Shown here in pieces: positions 26,727 through 34,552 of a stretch of DNA of 64,000 nucleotides. The notes beneath the pieces were generated by a model. The model was not told where the DNA came from. It worked only from the letters and a program-made list of their open reading frames with translations, and made no database searches. The position numbers and the translations under genes were made by a program. Each line of letters opens with the position of its first letter. Within the stretch, counting starts at the first letter, position 1. Source of the DNA: an uncultured Sphingomonas sp. (GTDB lineage Bacteria > Pseudomonadota > Alphaproteobacteria > Sphingomonadales > Sphingomonadaceae); the NCBI RefSeq assembly GCF_913774285.1, contig NZ_CAJYHX010000026.1, positions 62,001 to 126,000 on the forward strand, given 5' to 3'.

Positions 26727-27587
26727 TTACGACAGTAGGACCGCCAGGGGGTGGCGATAGACCGGTGCGTCCTGCGTCGTACGCGTCGGGGTAGAAGCAA
26801 CGCGACTTTCCAGCGCGAGGCCCAGCAGACTTCCGAACAGCAGGAAGCTGCCCATAGCGCTGCCCAGTTCGGAAAGGCTCGGCATGTCGCTGTTCGGTCC
26901 ATAGATCTGGCCCGGCTTGGTCAGGTCGGCATCCGCCTGCGTCACCTTCTCGCCCAGTTCGGTCTGCCAGCCGGCGGTCGATTCCAGCACGGTGAAGCCG
27001 TCGCGGTTGGCGGCGTCTAGCGCATAGCCGTTGGTCGAGACGCTGACCGAAAGGTCGCCCAGCTGCTGTTGGCTGATCCCGTCGATCACCACCGCATTGG
27101 CACCGCGTGTTACCACCACCTGGCTGGCGAAGTAGACGTTGGGATTGCCCTTCGCCTGCTCGGTATTCACCGTGATCTTGGTGCCGTTGTCGAGCTCGAA
27201 GGTCGTCGTGCCGTAGAAGTCGAACTGGTGCTTGCCGTCCACGTCAACATGCGGATCGCCCCACACGCGCGTGCTCTGGCCCGTCTTCTCGTTGACGATC
27301 GTCATCTCGCTGTTCCGCTCGTCGATGGCGAGGTGATAGCCGTCACCCAGATCAACGCGCGCTGTGCTCTGGCCGGTGGTCTGGGCGGTGAAGCCCGCCT
27401 GGGGCTGGAGTTGCCCGGCGCCCGCCATCGTGCCCAGCTGGATCGACAGCAGCGACGGCAGCATCGCGCTGGCATAGGCGCTGGCGCCGAGCGGGTTGAA
27501 CTGCTGGGCGAGCACGCCGCCGGCCAGCGCCAATTGCGCGGCGGCGAACGGAGTCGAGGCGGCGGTCGAAATCGTCGTCATGTCCAT
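26727..27587 (-). CDS. DUF1521 (MIIA self-cleavage domain) protein, candidate T3SS effector
   Basis: A 286-residue protein with no Sec signal but a Ser/Thr/Ala-rich N-terminus (MDMTTISTAASTP), as in many type III substrates. Residues about 75-200 form a DUF1521 domain with the motif GDPHVD at residues 110-115. In Bradyrhizobium NopE1, a type III effector, this domain is known to cut itself between Asp and Pro of that motif when it binds calcium (recalled literature). Here the downstream pattern DGKHQFDFYGTTTFEL also fits. A hydrophobic glycine-rich segment near the C-terminus (MGSFLLFGSLLGLAL) is followed by a polar tail. It diverges from a lipase gene across a shared regulatory dyad and lies 3.6 kb from the secretion genes. 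Confidence 0.82.
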   Translation of the reverse strand: MDMTTISTAASTPFAAAQLALAGGVLAQQFNPLGASAYASAMLPSLLSIQLGTMAGAGQLQPQAGFTAQTTGQSTARVDLGDGYHLAIDERNSEMTIVNEKTGQSTRVWGDPHVDVDGKHQFDFYGTTTFELDNGTKITVNTEQAKGNPNVYFASQVVVTRGANAVVIDGISQQQLGDLSVSVSTNGYALDAANRDGFTVLESTAGWQTELGEKVTQADADLTKPGQIYGPNSDMPSLSELGSAMGSFLLFGSLLGLALESRVASTPTRTTQDAPVYRHPLAVLLS

Positions 27588-27681
27588 GCTCCTGAGAAAG
27601 GCGATTGGGTGCGAGCCCGTTGGTATGGTGCTGCTTCCCATGCCCCGGCCGCCTTCGGCATCGCCGGATCGCGTAGGCCGC

Positions 27682-27698
27682 CTAAACGAATCGTCTAG
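27682..27698. promoter_or_regulatory. T3SS-linked 17-bp dyad, copy C
   Basis: CTAAACGAATCGTCTAG is a near-palindrome lying 62 nt before the lipase ATG and 94 nt before the divergent DUF1521 start. It matches copies at 30617 and 46977-47015. It is a likely operator or activator site for both genes, the LuxR-type protein encoded at 46588 being the obvious candidate binder (inference). Confidence 0.6.
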
Positions 27699-27760
27699 CG
27701 ACGGACCGTGCCGGCAATGGCATCCGGGAATCCGACGGCCTTCGGCGAGGAACCACGAAC

Positions 27761-28684
27761 ATGATGTTGGCAGCGGACCAGCTATCGCGACCCACCGGCA
27801 TCGGGTCTTCCTCGGCGATTTCGACGTCGCTGCATCGCGCCGCGAACGACGATTTCCAGGCACGCCACCTGCCCCCGCGCGAGCTGCTTGCCTGGCAGCA
27901 GCCTGCGCCGCCGGTCCAGTTCGTCCGCAGCGAAGCCCCACAGCTCACGGCCGAACGGACCGGCGGACCTTCCACCATCGATCTCGCAGCGATGGCAGCC
28001 GACGTCTACAACGACATCCCCGCCCCGCCCGCCGGCTACCGCGTCGCGAGCAGCGACGACCTCGCCCAGCTTGGCCTGCGCGGCGAAGACTTGACCTCGC
28101 CGCAGAGCAGCTTCCGCGCCCGCGTCTATGTGGCGGAGGGCGATGGCGGTCCCAATTACGTCGTGAGCTTCCGCGGCACCACCGACGGCAGCGACTGGAA
28201 GGCCAATGCCCAGCAGGGCGTGGGCCTGCCCTCCGATCAATATACCCGCGCGCTGATGATCGCGAAGGCAATCGGCCGCCACCCGGAGGCGCAGGTGACG
28301 ATCACCGGCCATTCGCTCGGCGGCGGCCTCGCCTCGGCGGCGGCGCTGGCCAGCGGACGCGACGCGCAGACCTTCAACGCCGCCGGGCTCAGCGACGCGA
28401 CGATCCGCCAGGCCGGCGTCATCCGCGGCGATGCGCCTGCTCCCAAGATCGCCGCCTTCTACGTGCGCGGTGAAATCCTGTCCGCGATCCAGGACGGGGG
28501 CGACCGGGTTGCCGGCGCAATCCTGGGCGGCATCCCCGGCGCGATCCTCGCCGATGCGCCGGAGGCCTATGGCACGCGCATCCCGCTCGACGCCAAGCAG
28601 CCTGCCGGCCAGCATTGGTATCAGGACACGCCGCTCGCCCGGCACGGGATGGACTGGGTGCAAAGCAGCCTCGGCGCGCATTGA
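27761..28684 (+). CDS. Class 3 lipase-like alpha/beta hydrolase, candidate secreted toxin
   Basis: A 307-residue protein. The first about 75 residues are Ser-rich and without a Sec signal (LSRPTGIGSSSAISTSLHR), a shape seen in type III substrates. The hydrolase core contains VSFRGTTDGSDW (oxyanion side) and the nucleophile elbow TGHSLGGGLA, with the catalytic Ser at residue 185. A conserved Asp and His probably lie in the last third (DTPLARHGMDW). The best guess is a phospholipase or lipase. Its promoter carries the T3SS-linked dyad, and a lipoprotein with ankyrin repeats follows 34 nt later. Delivery by T3SS is inferred, not shown. Confidence 0.8.
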   Translation: MMLAADQLSRPTGIGSSSAISTSLHRAANDDFQARHLPPRELLAWQQPAPPVQFVRSEAPQLTAERTGGPSTIDLAAMAADVYNDIPAPPAGYRVASSDDLAQLGLRGEDLTSPQSSFRARVYVAEGDGGPNYVVSFRGTTDGSDWKANAQQGVGLPSDQYTRALMIAKAIGRHPEAQVTITGHSLGGGLASAAALASGRDAQTFNAAGLSDATIRQAGVIRGDAPAPKIAAFYVRGEILSAIQDGGDRVAGAILGGIPGAILADAPEAYGTRIPLDAKQPAGQHWYQDTPLARHGMDWVQSSLGAH

Positions 28685-28718
28685 CCCGGCGTTCCCCGAC
28701 TCCCTACAGCATGGCCTC

Positions 28719-29639
28719 ATGAACCGCCGCGTCCGCATCTTCGCCGCGCTGATGCTGGCGACCGCCCCGATCGGAGGATGCATGGCCGCCGCGCCCAGTT
28801 GCTACACCAAGCGCGCATCGGTGGTGCTGCCCGACCGTACCCGCGTCCTCGCCCATCTGAGCAACGGCGCCTCTGGTCGCGCGGTGGCCGAGGCGATCTT
28901 CGACGGGCGTGTCGACGCGGCGCAGGCCATGCTGGCGCGCGATCCGCAGCTGATCAGCACGGCGGTGGTGGACGACCCCAAGACTCCCCAGCCCCCCGCG
29001 GGCCAATATGGCGACCTGCTCGCTATCGCTGTCGCCCGCTGTGATGCCGATGCGGTGACCATGCTCTTCGCCGCCGGCATGCCCAAGAACGGCGTGAAAC
29101 CGGGCGCGGCACTGTCGCTGGCGATCCTGGCGGACAGCCCGGCAATGGCGGAGCAGTTGCTCGTGGCCGGCGCCTCGCCCGATCCGCAGGCGAGCGGCGG
29201 CGAAAGCCCGATGCGCGGCGCCATCGCCTTCAACCATATCGGCGGCGTGATGACGCTGCTCCGTCACGGCGCCGATCCGCGATGGGCCGATCGCTTCGGG
29301 ATCGATCCGGTCCGCTTGGCCATGGACGCCGAACAGGCAGAGATCGCGGAGCTGCTGGTCGAAAAGGGCGGCACGCTGTGGAGCGTCGCCGACGACGGCA
29401 GCATGGCTGCGCACGCGCTGCTGGAGGAGCCGGTGATCTTCACCAGCCCCGAAATGCGCGCCGCCCGCGCACGATTGATCGAACGCGCCCGCAACGCCGG
29501 CTTGGGCTGGCCGCCGCCCGACCGAGCGACCGTAAAGCAGCAGGTGGCGCGCGGTGCCTGGCCGACGGCCGAGATGGCCAAGGCGGGAATGACCGTCGCG
29601 CCTGCGGTGCAGGAGCGGCTGCGGGCAGCAAAGCAGTAG
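28719..29639 (+). CDS. Ankyrin-repeat lipoprotein, possible immunity protein to the lipase
   Basis: A 306-residue protein. The signal peptide ends in a lipobox (TAPIGGC at about residue 21). Three to five ankyrin-type helix pairs span residues about 45-230, for example AVAEAIFDGRVDAAQAMLARD, MAEQLLVAGASPDPQASGG and GVMTLLRHGADPRWADRFG. It would sit on a membrane facing the periplasm. Ankyrin proteins of this type are known as immunity partners of antibacterial phospholipase effectors in type VI systems, and the tight linkage to a lipase suggests the same here. That role is inference. The start at ATG 28719 gives the lipoprotein signal. Confidence 0.8.
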   Translation: MNRRVRIFAALMLATAPIGGCMAAAPSCYTKRASVVLPDRTRVLAHLSNGASGRAVAEAIFDGRVDAAQAMLARDPQLISTAVVDDPKTPQPPAGQYGDLLAIAVARCDADAVTMLFAAGMPKNGVKPGAALSLAILADSPAMAEQLLVAGASPDPQASGGESPMRGAIAFNHIGGVMTLLRHGADPRWADRFGIDPVRLAMDAEQAEIAELLVEKGGTLWSVADDGSMAAHALLEEPVIFTSPEMRAARARLIERARNAGLGWPPPDRATVKQQVARGAWPTAEMAKAGMTVAPAVQERLRAAKQ

Positions 29640-29672
29640 CGCTTCCGGAGCACGTGCGCAGCGCCCCCAAGA

Positions 29673-30383
29673 TCAGTGGCTGGTGACACCGGTGCTATCG
29701 CCGCCGCCGGCATCGCCACCGGCGCCCTCGAGGGATCGCCACTGCGGCTCCAGCGTCGCCTCCAGCCGCCGGAGTTCGGCGTCGAGCACCGCGACCGTCT
29801 CCTCGTCGCGTTCGGCCATGGCGAAGCGGATGCGCGAGGAAAGCTCCGCAATCGCATATTCGGCATAGGCCACGGCATTGGCTTCGCGATTGATCACCGC
29901 CGAGGCGTTCCCCGCAAGAGTTCGCAGCGTCTCCAGCGCATCGCTGCCGATCGTGCGCGGCTTCTGGTCCAGCAGGCAGAGCGTGCCCAGCGCGAGGCCG
30001 TCCTGGGTCACCAGGGGCGCCGCGTAATAGGCGCGCACGTTCATCTCGATGACGGCTGGGGCGAATTTGAAGCGCTGCTCGCGCCACGCATCGGCGACGC
30101 AGAGCGGGGCGAAGCCGGGCACCTGGATGGCGGCGTCGCAAAAACTGTCGGGACGGGTGAACTCTCTGGGATCAAAACCATAGGCAACCGCAAGCCACAG
30201 CCGCGACCGGTCGACGATGGAGACGGCCGCGAACGGGAAGCGCGTCGCCTGCGCGGCATGCTCCACGATCCGGGAGAGTTCTGCATCGCCGCGCATGCCG
30301 AACACACCGCTGGTAAGCACGCGCGCTTGACGCCGCAGTTCACTCAGATGCCGCGCATCTTCTTCACAGCCGATCAAGTGCAT
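29673..30383 (-). CDS. GAF domain protein
   Basis: A 236-residue soluble protein. Residues about 25-160 form a GAF domain (AAQATRFPFAAVSIVDRSRLWLAV, FCDAAIQVPG, AYYAAPLVTQDGLALGTLCLLDQKPR), the form seen in bacterial sensor proteins of the FRMsr/phytochrome-like group. A C-terminal helical segment (RIRFAMAERDEETVAVLDAELRR) may dimerise. No output domain is present. It lies between secreted-protein genes on the opposite strand. ATG 30383 is preferred because the longer frame has no family support. Confidence 0.8.
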   Translation of the reverse strand: MHLIGCEEDARHLSELRRQARVLTSGVFGMRGDAELSRIVEHAAQATRFPFAAVSIVDRSRLWLAVAYGFDPREFTRPDSFCDAAIQVPGFAPLCVADAWREQRFKFAPAVIEMNVRAYYAAPLVTQDGLALGTLCLLDQKPRTIGSDALETLRTLAGNASAVINREANAVAYAEYAIAELSSRIRFAMAERDEETVAVLDAELRRLEATLEPQWRSLEGAGGDAGGGDSTGVTSH

Positions 30384-30697
30384 CCGACACCCCCTCAATG
30401 AAGCGAGAATGCTATCGCCGAGAAACGCACATTCGCAACGACTTTCCCTCACGCACAAGCAAGCCAAACGATTTCTTTGTCCGGGGGAGACGCATCTTGC
30501 CGCCGACTACGATCCCGACACCCGGGATCACGCCCGCTCGCTGGCAGCTTTCGGTTATTCGGCGATCCTCGCGCAGTAGGAGCATCGGCGGCAGCGGTGC
30601 CGCTCCGTGGCTTTACCTAAGCGATTCGTGGAGCGCGCGCGCCCTGCAAAGTCGCTACTCGTGCACCCATGTTCCCTTCCACGGACGAGATTCGGCG
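30384..30697. other. 314-bp intergenic region between divergent genes
   Basis: No gene is seen. The region carries the leader of the GAF gene on one side and, 64 nt before the orphan protein's ATG, one copy of the T3SS-linked dyad (30617-30633). The weak open frame crossing it has no signal or family support. Confidence 0.5.
30617..30633. promoter_or_regulatory. T3SS-linked 17-bp dyad, copy A
   Basis: CTAAGCGATTCGTGGAG lies 64 nt before ATG 30698, almost the same spacing as copy C before the lipase gene (62 nt). Downstream flank GCGCGCG resembles that of copy B. Confidence 0.6.
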
Positions 30698-31168
30698 ATG
30701 ACCCAGCCCATCGGAATCACCGGCGCCCGCGCAAGCGCCATCGGCGCCATTGGTGCAGCCGGCAAGACGCCCGGGTCGCTCGCCGCCCAGGCGATGACGG
30801 TGCTCAGCAATCGCGTTGCCGGCACCGTGACGCGGGAACTGGGCCTTGTGCAGGGCGGCCGATCGCCGCTGCGGGCCGGGGATGCCTATGGCACCGAAGG
30901 CGTCGCCCGCGATCTCGCAGCGACGCTGAATGCGAGCCCGGCCGATGCAGGGCGGCTGTCCCGCGCGCTGAACGACTTCACCAGCGAAGTCGCGGCACTG
31001 GTCGCGGCGAGCCCGACGAGCGACGTGCTCGATCGGCTTTCGGGCCTCGGCTATGCGGTGCTCGATCCCGATGGGCGACCGGGCATGAGCGATAGCGACA
31101 AGGTCGTCGCGACGATCGACTCCGCCATCTTCCAGCTGCGCGAAGATCCCACGCGGGCCGATCGCTAA
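30698..31168 (+). CDS. Orphan small protein with T3SS-linked promoter, candidate secreted protein
   Basis: A 156-residue protein that I do not recognise. The N-terminus is Ala/Gly/Ile-rich without a Sec signal (MTQPIGITGARASAIGAIGA), and the rest is predicted helical (ARDLAATLNASPADAGRLSR ... SEVAALVAASP), ending in a charged tail. It is preceded by the same dyad found before the lipase and filament-like genes and lies convergent to sctP with an 11-nt gap. It could be an effector, a secretion chaperone or a regulator of the system. ATG 30698 is chosen by the dyad position and absence of sense upstream. Confidence 0.65.
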   Translation: MTQPIGITGARASAIGAIGAAGKTPGSLAAQAMTVLSNRVAGTVTRELGLVQGGRSPLRAGDAYGTEGVARDLAATLNASPADAGRLSRALNDFTSEVAALVAASPTSDVLDRLSGLGYAVLDPDGRPGMSDSDKVVATIDSAIFQLREDPTRADR

Positions 31169-31179
31169 ACGCCGTCGCG

Positions 31180-31734
31180 TCAGCGCCGCGCCGCCATCGG
31201 CACGGCGTTGCCCTGCACCCCCACCTTGCCGACGCGCACCTCGCGGCGCAGAAGCCGCTCGTGCAACTGCTCGCTCCACTGCGTTGCCACTGCGGGCGGC
31301 ACCGCGGCGGAGGGGATCAGCAGCACGTTGACCTGCCCTGCCAGATCGCGCCCCAGCACCGCGCCTTCCACCTTGTAGCTGCCGAGCGGCAGCGACAGAT
31401 GCACCTCGGGCTGCGCGGTCTTGCTGACTTCGGCGATGGCGGCCGCGATACGATCGAGCTGCGCATGCTGGGCGGGATCGACCGCCCCCGCCGCCGAGGG
31501 CCGCGCCGCAACCGCAATCGCCGCGAAATCGCGGGGGGCGACCATCGCCGCCACCCCGTCGGCCTTGTCCAGGCCCGGATCCTTCGCCGCCCGCTTGCCG
31601 GCGTGGCGAGAGAGCGCATCGGCGAACGCCTTGCGCTGCTTGGGCGCTGCCTCGGGTTCGCCCTTGGCGGGCGCATCGCGGGCGGTGGGTGCAGGCTTGC
31701 TCTGGACCGAGCCACTAGTCGGAGCGCCGTTCAT
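31180..31734 (-). CDS. sctP: SctP-like T3SS protein (needle-length/substrate switch, HpaP type)
   Basis: A 184-residue protein. The N-terminal about 70 residues are Pro/Ala/Lys-rich and disordered. The C-terminal half (EVHLSLPLGSYKVEGAVLGRDL, LLIPSAAVPPAVATQWSEQLHERLL) has the beta-alpha pattern of the FliK/HpaP/SctP C-terminal domain that contacts SctU. Sequence similarity is weak, and the assignment rests mainly on position after sctN and sctO. It is the last gene of the leftward operon; its ATG overlaps the sctO stop. Confidence 0.65.
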   Translation of the reverse strand: MNGAPTSGSVQSKPAPTARDAPAKGEPEAAPKQRKAFADALSRHAGKRAAKDPGLDKADGVAAMVAPRDFAAIAVAARPSAAGAVDPAQHAQLDRIAAAIAEVSKTAQPEVHLSLPLGSYKVEGAVLGRDLAGQVNVLLIPSAAVPPAVATQWSEQLHERLLRREVRVGKVGVQGNAVPMAARR

Positions 31735-32186
31735 GCCCAGCCCCGCGACAGGAGAAAGGCTGCAGCCTCGGAATCCACTCGATCCTCGGCACGGCGCTGC
31801 TCGGCACGGCGGAGAGTCTGGTGATGCGCCGCGACACTCTCGCTGCGGACGCGGTGCTGGTCGAGCGCGCGTCCGGCGGCCCCCTGTGCATCGACCGCAA
31901 TCTCATGCCGGGCGCGCTGGTCGCTGGCGCGGGCCGCGGCGCCGGTCTCCTCGGTCACGCGCTGGTCGAGCCAGAGCCGCGTCTGCGGGCAGGCCGGGCT
32001 CGCTTGGAAAAGCATGCGGGCTTCGCCGCGCGCGCGCTCCGCCGCGCTGCGGGCGGCTTCGGCAGCGCTGGCTGCGGTTTGCGCCTGCTCGGCGGCCTCG
32101 CGCGCCTCGATCAGCGCGCGGGTGAGGCGCTGCTCGCGCATCTGGGCGATGCGCGCCAGCACGGGCGCGCGACTGTCAGCGGGCAT
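31731..32186 (-). CDS. sctO: SctO-like T3SS central stalk protein
   Basis: A 151-residue, almost wholly helical coiled-coil protein (ARIAQMREQRLTRALIEAREA, then a long Ala/Glu/Arg run), the size and composition of SctO/FliJ. SctO proteins sit in the ATPase hexamer like a rotor and contact SctV. The gene follows sctN with an 11-nt overlap, the usual position. The assignment relies on coiled-coil character and synteny. Confidence 0.75.
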   Translation of the reverse strand: MPADSRAPVLARIAQMREQRLTRALIEAREAAEQAQTAASAAEAARSAAERARGEARMLFQASPACPQTRLWLDQRVTEETGAAARASDQRARHEIAVDAQGAAGRALDQHRVRSESVAAHHQTLRRAEQRRAEDRVDSEAAAFLLSRGWA

Positions 32187-33495
32187 GGTCCATCTCCTCG
32201 AAGGTGCGCAGCCGGGCGATGCTCTCGCCCAGCGACGTGCGTTCACTGCCGGACTGGCGCAGATAGGCGGCGATCGCCTGCCGCTCGGCCAGCGCACGAT
32301 CGGCCAGCGGATCGCGACCGGGCTGATATTCGCCGATCTGGACGAGCAGCTCGATCTCGTCGAGCTTGGCCAGCATCGCCCGCAGCCCATGCGCCGCGCG
32401 CTGCTGCGCGCCGCTGGCGAGGCGGGGAAACAGACGTGACAGGCTGCCCAGCACATCGATCGCCGGATAGTGCCCGCGCGAGGCGAGCTTGCGCGACAGG
32501 ACGATATGGCCGTCGAGCAGCGAGCGCACTTCCTCGCCGATCGGATCGCCGTCCTCGTCCTCGAGCAGCACGGTGTAGAGCGCGGTGATCGCCCCCTGTT
32601 CCGCAGTGCCGCTGCGCTCGAACAGCCGCGGCAGCTCAGCGAATACCGAGGGCGGAAAGCCGCGCCGCACCGCCGGCTCCCCCGCCGCCAGCCCGATCTC
32701 GCGCAGCGCACGGGCGAAGCGGGTGACGCTGTCCATCAGCAGCAGCACATGCCGGCCTTCGTCGCGCAGCCCCTCGGCAATGGCGGTGGCGACATGCGCG
32801 GCGCGGACGCGCTCCATCGCCGGGCGATCCGAGGTGGCGACGATCACCACGGAGCGGGCGAGTCCTTCGGCGCCCAGCGTCTCCTCGATGAACTCGCGGA
32901 CCTCGCGGCCGCGCTCGCCGATCAGCGCGATGACGATCGCATCACACTGCGCATTGCGCGCGAGATTGGCGAGCAGGGTCGACTTGCCGACGCCGGCGCT
33001 TGCGAAGATGCCGACGCGCTGGCCGATGCCGATCGGCATCAGGCCGTCGATGGCGCGGATGCCGGTTTCCATCGCCGCGTCGATCGGGCGGCGATGCATC
33101 GGGTTGGGCGCCTCGCCGTGAATGGGACGGTCGGTGCCGCGGCGCACGTTCCCCAGGCCGTCGAGCGGCTGGAGGCGCGCATCGAGCACGCGGCCTAGCA
33201 TGTCGGCGCCGTACGGCACCCGATCCTCGCCGCTGCGCAGGATCACATCGCTGTGCATCGAGAGGCCGCGCAAGTCACCGAGCGGAGTCAGGATCGCCCC
33301 ACCGTCGGCGAGGCCGATCACCTCGGCCCAGAGCGAGAAGCCGGTCTCGGCATCGACGATCTCACAATTTTCACCGATCCGCGCCCGTACGCCGGTGACG
33401 CGCAGCGTGGTACCGAGCGCGCCGACGATGCGGCCATGCTGCTCGAACATCGGCGCCGCATCGAGCGCACGCAGCAGTGCCAGCGGATCGCTCAT
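32176..33495 (-). CDS. sctN: T3SS ATPase SctN
   Basis: A 439-residue F1-beta-like ATPase. An N-terminal beta-barrel precedes Walker A FASAGVGKSTLLANLAR, then VIALIGERGREVREF, Walker B LLLMDSVTRFARA and the conserved RRGFPPSVFAELPRLFER. The hexamer at the export gate separates substrates from chaperones and unfolds them. Neighbours (sctL upstream, sctO downstream) and the secretin in the same operon place it in an injectisome rather than a flagellum. The start overlaps the sctL stop by 4 nt. Confidence 0.95.
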   Translation of the reverse strand: MSDPLALLRALDAAPMFEQHGRIVGALGTTLRVTGVRARIGENCEIVDAETGFSLWAEVIGLADGGAILTPLGDLRGLSMHSDVILRSGEDRVPYGADMLGRVLDARLQPLDGLGNVRRGTDRPIHGEAPNPMHRRPIDAAMETGIRAIDGLMPIGIGQRVGIFASAGVGKSTLLANLARNAQCDAIVIALIGERGREVREFIEETLGAEGLARSVVIVATSDRPAMERVRAAHVATAIAEGLRDEGRHVLLLMDSVTRFARALREIGLAAGEPAVRRGFPPSVFAELPRLFERSGTAEQGAITALYTVLLEDEDGDPIGEEVRSLLDGHIVLSRKLASRGHYPAIDVLGSLSRLFPRLASGAQQRAAHGLRAMLAKLDEIELLVQIGEYQPGRDPLADRALAERQAIAAYLRQSGSERTSLGESIARLRTFEEMDHAR

Positions 33496-34079
33496 GCCAC
33501 CCCCCAGCGCTTGGCGAGGGTTTCGAGCTGGACCGACAGGCTCGCGATTACCTGGCCTTGTTCAGTCCGGATCGCGCAGTCGTGCGCGCCGAGTGCCGGA
33601 TCGGGGAGGACGCTGACTTCGGTCAGCGCCGTCAAGCGGGCGGCTACCTTCTCGGCCATGTCCGGCGTGACGGCGACGATCACCGCGCCCTGCGGCTGCA
33701 GACGATCGAGCGCCCGGGCGACCAGTGCAGGAAGCAACGTCGCGTCGTCGAGTTCGCCCAGCACCGCACGCACCGCAGCCAGCGCCGCCTCGGCAATCTC
33801 GTTGCGCCTTGCCTGCTCCTGCGCGTCGATCGCGGCGGCGAACTGCGCGATCTCGCGGGCGAGCAGGTCGTCCATATCGGCCCGTGCGCCATCGAGGGCG
33901 GTGCTGTAGGCCTCATCCCGCGCAGCCTCCGCGGCCTGGACCGCACGCGCCTGCGCCTCGCGCACCGCGCCGAGCAGCGCCACCGCGTCGCTGAACGACC
34001 GGCGCTCGTCGCGCTTGATCACTGCCCGCTCGCTGAACAGCAGCGCGGCGTGGTCGGCATGGACGAGATGATAGGTCAT
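33492..34079 (-). CDS. sctL: T3SS stator SctL
   Basis: A 195-residue protein of the SctL/FliH family. An N-terminal segment that would bind the sorting platform is followed by a long helix (AVREAQARAVQAAEAARDEA ... AAAIDAQEQARRNEIAEAAL) and a compact C-terminal domain resembling the F1 delta subunit (VTPDMAEKVAARLTAL, CAIRTEQGQVIASLSVQLETL). It links SctQ pods to the SctN ATPase and restrains its activity. ATG 34079 overlaps the previous stop. Confidence 0.88.
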   Translation of the reverse strand: MTYHLVHADHAALLFSERAVIKRDERRSFSDAVALLGAVREAQARAVQAAEAARDEAYSTALDGARADMDDLLAREIAQFAAAIDAQEQARRNEIAEAALAAVRAVLGELDDATLLPALVARALDRLQPQGAVIVAVTPDMAEKVAARLTALTEVSVLPDPALGAHDCAIRTEQGQVIASLSVQLETLAKRWGVA

Positions 34080-34552
34080 GCAATACTCTCCGCGAGGGCA
34101 TGGGCCTGCGCCAGCAGGTAGCGCGCCGCGGCATCGTCCCGCGCGCCGGGGAAGCGGTTCGCCAAGGCTAGCGGGAGAGCGGCCTCCAGCAACTGCTCGC
34201 CGGCGGCGAGCACCCGCTCAGGTGGCGGCAGCTTTTCCGCCCCGGCCATCTCTGGCACCTCGGCTTCGCAGACCGCGTCGAACAGCGGCTCGCCCACCGC
34301 AGCCGCGAGTGCCGCCAGCCGTGGCCCGGAAAGCTCGGCATCGATCGCCCGGCGGTGGCGCAGCAGCCCGGCCACCGCAGCAATCCGCTTGCGCTGTTCC
34401 TCGGAAGCGTCGAGCCAGTCGGGCAGCTTGGGGAGGTCGCCGAAGCGTACCGCAGGCAGCCCGCTCGCCCTACGAGCAAAGCGCGCGCCACGCCCCTGCC
34501 CGCAATGCCAGGCGAGCAGCGCCAGCTTGGCGGTCCGCGTCTCCCGGTTCAC
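34076..34552 (-). CDS. sctK: SctK-like sorting platform protein
   Basis: A 158-residue helical protein between sctJ and sctL, the position of the weakly conserved sctK. It is rich in Leu, Ala and Arg, and opens with LALLAWHC and FGDLPKLPDWLDAS. SctK proteins join the SctD ring to SctQ. GTG 34552 is chosen because it makes a GTGA overlap with the sctJ stop, as in the rest of the operon; ATG 34600 would overlap sctJ by 52 nt. Family similarity is faint, so the name rests largely on synteny. Confidence 0.6.
   Translation of the reverse strand: MNRETRTAKLALLAWHCGQGRGARFARRASGLPAVRFGDLPKLPDWLDASEEQRKRIAAVAGLLRHRRAIDAELSGPRLAALAAAVGEPLFDAVCEAEVPEMAGAEKLPPPERVLAAGEQLLEAALPLALANRFPGARDDAAARYLLAQAHALAESIA

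Noticed and set aside
30398..30697. Upstream extension of the orphan protein at 30698
   Set aside because: The added sequence contains the regulatory dyad and reads as noncoding.
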